Source: Escallonia rubra (taxonomy: Eukaryota; Streptophyta; Magnoliopsida; Escalloniales; Escalloniaceae). Taken from it: a stretch of 64,000 nucleotides of DNA. The stretch covers positions 434,001 through 498,000 of the forward strand of contig JAVXUO010002005.1 in the NCBI GenBank assembly GCA_033065855.1. Reading direction: 5' to 3'. Below are positions 59,216 to 64,000 of this stretch, one piece after another. Every line of letters starts with the position of its first letter. Positions within the stretch are counted from its first letter, which is position 1. The position numbers were made by a program, and so were the translations under genes. The notes below the pieces were generated by a model. The model was not told the origin of the DNA. It saw only the letters and a program-made list of their open reading frames with translations, and made no database searches.

Positions 59216-62200
59216 TCACTTCGGTGGCGCCAGCTTCACGAATGAGAAATCATCTACATTTTGCATTTCTCCCTCTGGGTGGGGTGGGCTTGTTTCAGCC
59301 TCCGTATCACTTGGATCAACTCTAACAATCAATTTGGTGGTCTGTGACTCGGAATGATCCCCTTCCACATCAGAGGCTTCGTGGTCCTCATATGCAGAGG
59401 AATGGGTTGAGTGACCGGTAGTCTTGAAGCGATGAAGTGTAGCTCCCTGGGAGAGCACTGTCGATCCCATGGAAGTTGTGGGGCTAGCGCTACCATCGCC
59501 CAGGGTTCGAGTAGGAGACCTTCCTGCCTTTCCCCGCCTCTTTTTCACAGCCATGTGCCACTTCTTAAGGGCTTTGGAGGTTTGCTCGTCAAAGATGGAT
59601 CTTTTCATGTTTGAACCCATCTGCAAAATCCCACCAGGAAAAATGACGGTAAAGTGAATCAAAATAGGCCAAATCATAAATGTTTTTAAAACAAGATTTA
59701 TCAGCTAAACGTAAGAATGACAGGTCAAAGGTCAGTAGTTCAACCATCATGCTAATCGTGGTTGAACCGTGACGTCATTAATGCATACACAACTGGATTA
59801 TAATCTCAAAACATATTATTTCCCTCATAGTTGCTTCACAAATATATCGAATACTTGAGACTGTGTTCTTTATTACCAGAAAATTTGAAGAGTATTCAAA
59901 TATTTGTAGTTCTGGAAAAGTGCATCTGTGGCTTCAACAAATAAGTTGTCTCTGCAGCGTATTGACAAGTCATACGACATGCATCACATATTGAACTTCT
60001 GCTGATTACAAGATGATGTTCACAAAATGCTCAAGTATGATGGATATGTGCAACCTTTCATAGCGTAACCACAGGCGACTTATCGTTCTCAGCTTCAGAT
60101 TCAGATTCAGTACTCCTTTATAGGAAATGCTACAGAAAAACTTTGAAGTTCCTGCCAGTTTTATACTATTCGAGCCATTAACTCTGGATGATACTGGTCA
60201 ATTGCTTAAATTTTACTCAAAGCATGACAATAGTGCCTCTGCTAATCCGTACAAGTTTGTACTATACAAACTTCGCTAGCAAGTTTTTACCAGAAAAGAA
60301 CTTGATTTTTTGGCGTAACTTCTAAAGTTACATAACAATAGTCGATCTCTACAAGTCAAATATATTATGGAACTTTCACAACTTATCACTGATTTTGAAG
60401 GATCTGGGTGAATTTTTTATGAAGTTTAATGCTTGTTGCGGAGATTTTAATCTTAGAGATGAACTTGACAGATCATGTGGCATTACCATCTAAATTCAGA
60501 AATTGTACTCGCATTTCGCAACATGTCAGGAAAGGAATGGACGGAGTATAAAAAATTGCTGGAAAAAACATGGAGTAGTTACAGTACCTGCGTTACGAGG
60601 GCATATAGTGGAAGCGTGATATAGCTACATAAGATTAGGAGTCCTCCCCTGTTAAAGAAAACCACAATAGAAATCATTCATTCATAATCTCTAGTCTAGA
60701 GCTCCAGCGTGGAACTGCCAAAGTTAGCTTCTCCCATTATGGATTATATTGTTGGATAAAGGCTTACCCTAAAGCAACTTTTGCAATTACAAGCCCAAGT
60801 TTCTCATGAAAGCAAGAATTCAGGCCAAATGAGTACTGCATGGAAGCAAAACATGTCTCATTTAAATGGGAAAAGTTACAAACTAAAGCATCACAGTCAT
60901 TGTGACTATATAAATAGCTAATTACCCAAATCCACAGGAAATACGTTATTTGGAATGCATTCTGCAAGCACAACAAAGGCGTGATTAGTTGATAACCAAA
61001 CGGAGTCTAAAAGTAACTAAAACAATTGACTTGAAATTTGGTAAATGTACACAGAGTGACTTGTCTCAATATTGGAATTCTACACTGAAGGTACGAACCA
61101 AAAAGTAATTAATCCATGTTCTTTCAATCTCACAAACTAAAACCTAATCAGAAAAGAACATTAAATCAAAAATTTCAAGTATATTCCATGTCCTAAAAAT
61201 ATTCGGAACTATTTGAAACCTATTATTATCTATAAGCGAAGACCAAGTACCTGAAACAAAGCAAAGTGAATAAGACTAAGAACCAACTGAGGTCGACCAA
61301 ACCAGAAATACTTGTTCGAGGCTTGCACAAGTGGAATTCCTTGGACCACTGCGTGTCTTTCTGTGATCTCAAGAGCCATCTTTGTTAAGATGGCTTGAAG
61401 TTTTGTTCCAACAGCTAAAATAATCTGAGCACAATAAAAAAAGATCAGGGCCTTCTCTTACATATTTAATCTAAGAAGGCACTGAAAGAGAAAATATCTC
61501 TTACAATGAGAGGAATTAATGATGCCCAAAATAACGCTTCCCAACCTGAAAGTGCTAAACCGTGTTATAATACATAATAGTGATCTTTAAGTTGGAAGTG
61601 GAAAATGTACCATACTGGAACCATCCATTGTTTTTGCTAGGAAAGAGTGCCATACCACTAACATTTAGCAGCAAGAAAATCACAAAAGATGCCCATAACA
61701 CAGGACTGCATTGTCATGACAATCTCGGTAAGGAAAAAGACTTCATTTAAAAGGATTTAGACAACATTACTTGAAAATTTGAAAACAATACATCAACTTA
61801 AGCATACTACCTGATTCCCACAACCACCTGGAAGTCATCTTCTAATGACCTTTTGATATACTTTTGGAAGTTAAATTTACTTCCAGGAGCTAAATGGACC
61901 TGCAGAAACAGCATTCACGGATTGATTGACCAAGATGTGATGCTCACGAATTGACCATGCAAAAATATCCTAATCAACTCAAAAGAAGACAAAGAATATA
62001 TAGAAATATGGATGTATGTACGTGTCGTTAACTATTTATGGATTATGTGCGGTTGAAAACTCACATTGATGAACCCGTTTCGCAGGGTCAAGTAGTCAGA
62101 CCTGTTAACAGACCTGAAAAATTGTCGAAAGAAGCATCCCTGCCAAAAAAAATAAAAAAATCACAAGCTGATTGAACATCATATTTCATAAAGTAGCAAC

Positions 62201-63662
62201 TAATATGAGCAGCAAAGTCAACTCCACTCAACACAGCCAGCCTATTTACAACGGCAGTTGTATGTGCCAGTCCTCGTTACAAAATTGTGGTTTCAAACCC
62301 TTATCAAACGAGTTCCACTACTTCATATGAAGACTAAGACCAAAAACAAAGTATCAGATTCAGAAAAGTTATCTTACAACATAGAAGAAGAATGGAATCC
62401 TGGTCCAGAAGCTAGTGTGTGATCTCACAAAAGATGTCTCATGGGTAAGCCTGAATCTTGAAGGATCTGCACACTCGATTGTGGAAACATGGTAGTTTAG
62501 AAACCGATATATACAGGGGTTATTTGTCGACATAGAAGGTCAAATGATAGCAATTTTGATACCATTAGAAAACTCATAGTCATGAGATAAAGTCTCCAGC
62601 TCCCACACCTTCCAGCGTCGTATCTGCAGAAGATAGCTAACGTTAAATAGTACAATTTAGAGAAAACTCTGCATTCGAAAGTACCATCTTTGGGACTAGG
62701 ATCAAAAATCAGGACAAAGGCCGCATCCCCACTTTAAGAATTAGGATAGAACAGATCATGTAGTCTGGTTCATTAATCAGAGTGACCCTTTATTAAGTCT
62801 AGTTCTATAGCACCTGGTTCTTGTTCAAACCACTCAAATTGGTTATCCAGATATAGCATTCACCAGATACAGATGGTTGAGAAGATTATGGCTTCAATTA
62901 ATCCTATGCCATGCATATCGTATTCTGATAAGCCTTTTTTTGTCCCAGCCAATATCAAGTCCGAGCCATCTTTAACTCGCTTTCTCCAAGTCGTTATGAC
63001 TTCAGGATAGTCATCAAAACTTTAATATTCCAATGGCAAGACATCATGTTTAACATGATATATGCATAATATAAGAACATAACTACAAATAATAACAGAA
63101 TCACAACAATAATACCGAAGACCAAATAAACACCAGCAAATTACTATAAGTAAAGAACTTCAAGTAGAAGAGACCGTAAGGAAAACAGTTGATGCAAGGC
63201 CAACGAGACACAAACCAAGATAGGCTCAACTCAGATCTTGTTATGGATTGGTAATACCACTAACGAGCCAAATTTAATTTTGACTTGCACCATAAATATT
63301 CTACATGTGCAGAGACTTGCTCTAAGAAGAACTCATTAGGCAGACAAATTCCAGACTATATTCTTGGGGCTGTTTTTGTTACAGAAGTTTCAATTCTTCA
63401 ACAGAAAAAAATAGCAGTGAAAACAAAAACAGGTTGAGGGTAGAATGTTAAGGTATGACCAGCTTCCCGCCAAATATAGGAGCATCAAAAAGATGATATT
63501 GTAATTTCAGAAATAAAATTACACCATTTAAATAACCAAAATTACCTTCAGTCTTCCAAGCGCCATAGTAACAGCACTGTATATCACATGAAAGACTGCC
63601 AAAAAGAATATCAATATGTGTAACTGATGCAGTCCTTTGACAGTTATGATTGGTACTTCCCC
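59216..63662 (-). CDS. MLO seven-transmembrane protein, 3' part of the gene
   Basis: Twelve exons, in order of transcription: 63662-63546, 62623-62563, 62466-62378, 62139-62065, 61899-61811, 61705-61656, 61545-61505, 61424-61251, 60961-60926, 60835-60768, 60648-60588 and 59620-59216. All junctions are GT-AG and close in phase, giving 421 C-terminal residues. The first 100-150 residues lie past the window end. Seen: [20 protein letters not shown] (membrane helix), [54 protein letters not shown], and the calmodulin-binding helix [16 protein letters not shown] after the last membrane helix. MLO proteins are plant plasma-membrane calcium-channel-like proteins; some are powdery mildew susceptibility factors, and clade I members (MLO4/MLO11) act in root touch response. 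[13 protein letters not shown] favours clade I. No lesion was seen in this part. Confidence 0.93.
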
Positions 63663-64000
63663 CTGTTTACAAGTGTCATGTTAGCTTAGAAAAGGCCGGA
63701 TTGCACGCAGTGATGCAAAATTAACGCCTAGAAGTAAAACAAAAGAAATTAAGAATGGGCAGTTAAGGAAACAATTGAAGAATACCAGAAATTATAGGTA
63801 AAGTTGGACTCCAAGAAGAATGAATTAGATAAGGAACAGTTATAACAGAATTTGAAATGATAACAATAAAATGACAAATTTGGGAAGAGTACAATGATGC
63901 TGGGGATTGTGGTGACAATGGTTACAGGACTTTTTGTGTTGCAGGCATTCAGCGAGAAACAGAACTCCATTGGATTTTAAAGCCCTAACAGAGACAACGT

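Noticed and set aside
62378-62466. Suspected one-base frameshift in an MLO exon
   Set aside because: A recount gave 89 bases, which closes the phase with both neighbours and reads TRIPFFFYV as expected for the family.
63749-63970. 73-codon frame upstream of the first visible MLO exon
   Set aside because: Its sequence does not match the MLO N-terminus; it is probably intron, and the remaining exons lie beyond the window.

Overview
The window reads as nuclear DNA of a flowering plant, most likely a eudicot. Reasons: GT-AG introns in plant-only families (MLO, tonoplast sugar transporter, DIVARICATA-type MYB, ATL RING-H2), AT-rich intergenic DNA, and nested Helitrons, Mutator-like elements, LINE fragments and solo LTRs. 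I cannot name the species. No tRNA, rRNA or CRISPR array was seen.

Layout. 1-720: a 5'-truncated LINE insertion carrying an RNase H domain and flanked by a 13-bp target duplication. 2175-3689: a two-exon SHAQKYF-class MYB gene on the minus strand, with a 122-bp solo LTR just past its stop codon. 4926-17131: two tandem copies of a roughly 3.5-kb block (A and B). Copy A received a 3.58-kb Helitron. Copy B received a Mutator-like element that captured part of an IQD (calmodulin-binding) gene, plus a small solo LTR. A partial third copy (C) lies at 24363-24957. 18250-20330: gene-poor DNA with a possible mitochondrial insert. 20375-21139: a single-exon NEDD8-specific Ulp1-type protease gene (minus). 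21574-22808: a second Mutator-like element, which captured part of an ATL RING-H2 gene. 25418-34125: an 8.7-kb element with about 2.2-kb inverted arms and a decayed plant-mobile-domain gene, interrupted by a 1.54-kb solo LTR. 34425-36020: a probable second Helitron, itself hit by a relative of the first Mutator-like element.

The right half is the gene-rich part: a five-exon tonoplast sugar transporter (37805-42554, +), a six-exon p34/AAGAB-like adaptin-binding protein (44032-50321, +), an intronless ATL80-like RING-H2 ubiquitin ligase (55676-56233, -), and the last twelve exons of an MLO seven-transmembrane protein (59216-63662, -) whose 5' part lies beyond the window. The splice phases of all multi-exon models were checked by hand and close without a frame break. 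The genes form no pathway or operon; they are ordinary independent plant loci.

The most interesting material is the transposon archaeology: two independent gene captures by Mutator-like elements, one of them with an empty site in a paralogous block; the nested insertions that date each other; the long-inverted-arm element with arm-specific minisatellites; and a tandem duplication of the ATL gene's proximal promoter that begins at its start codon.
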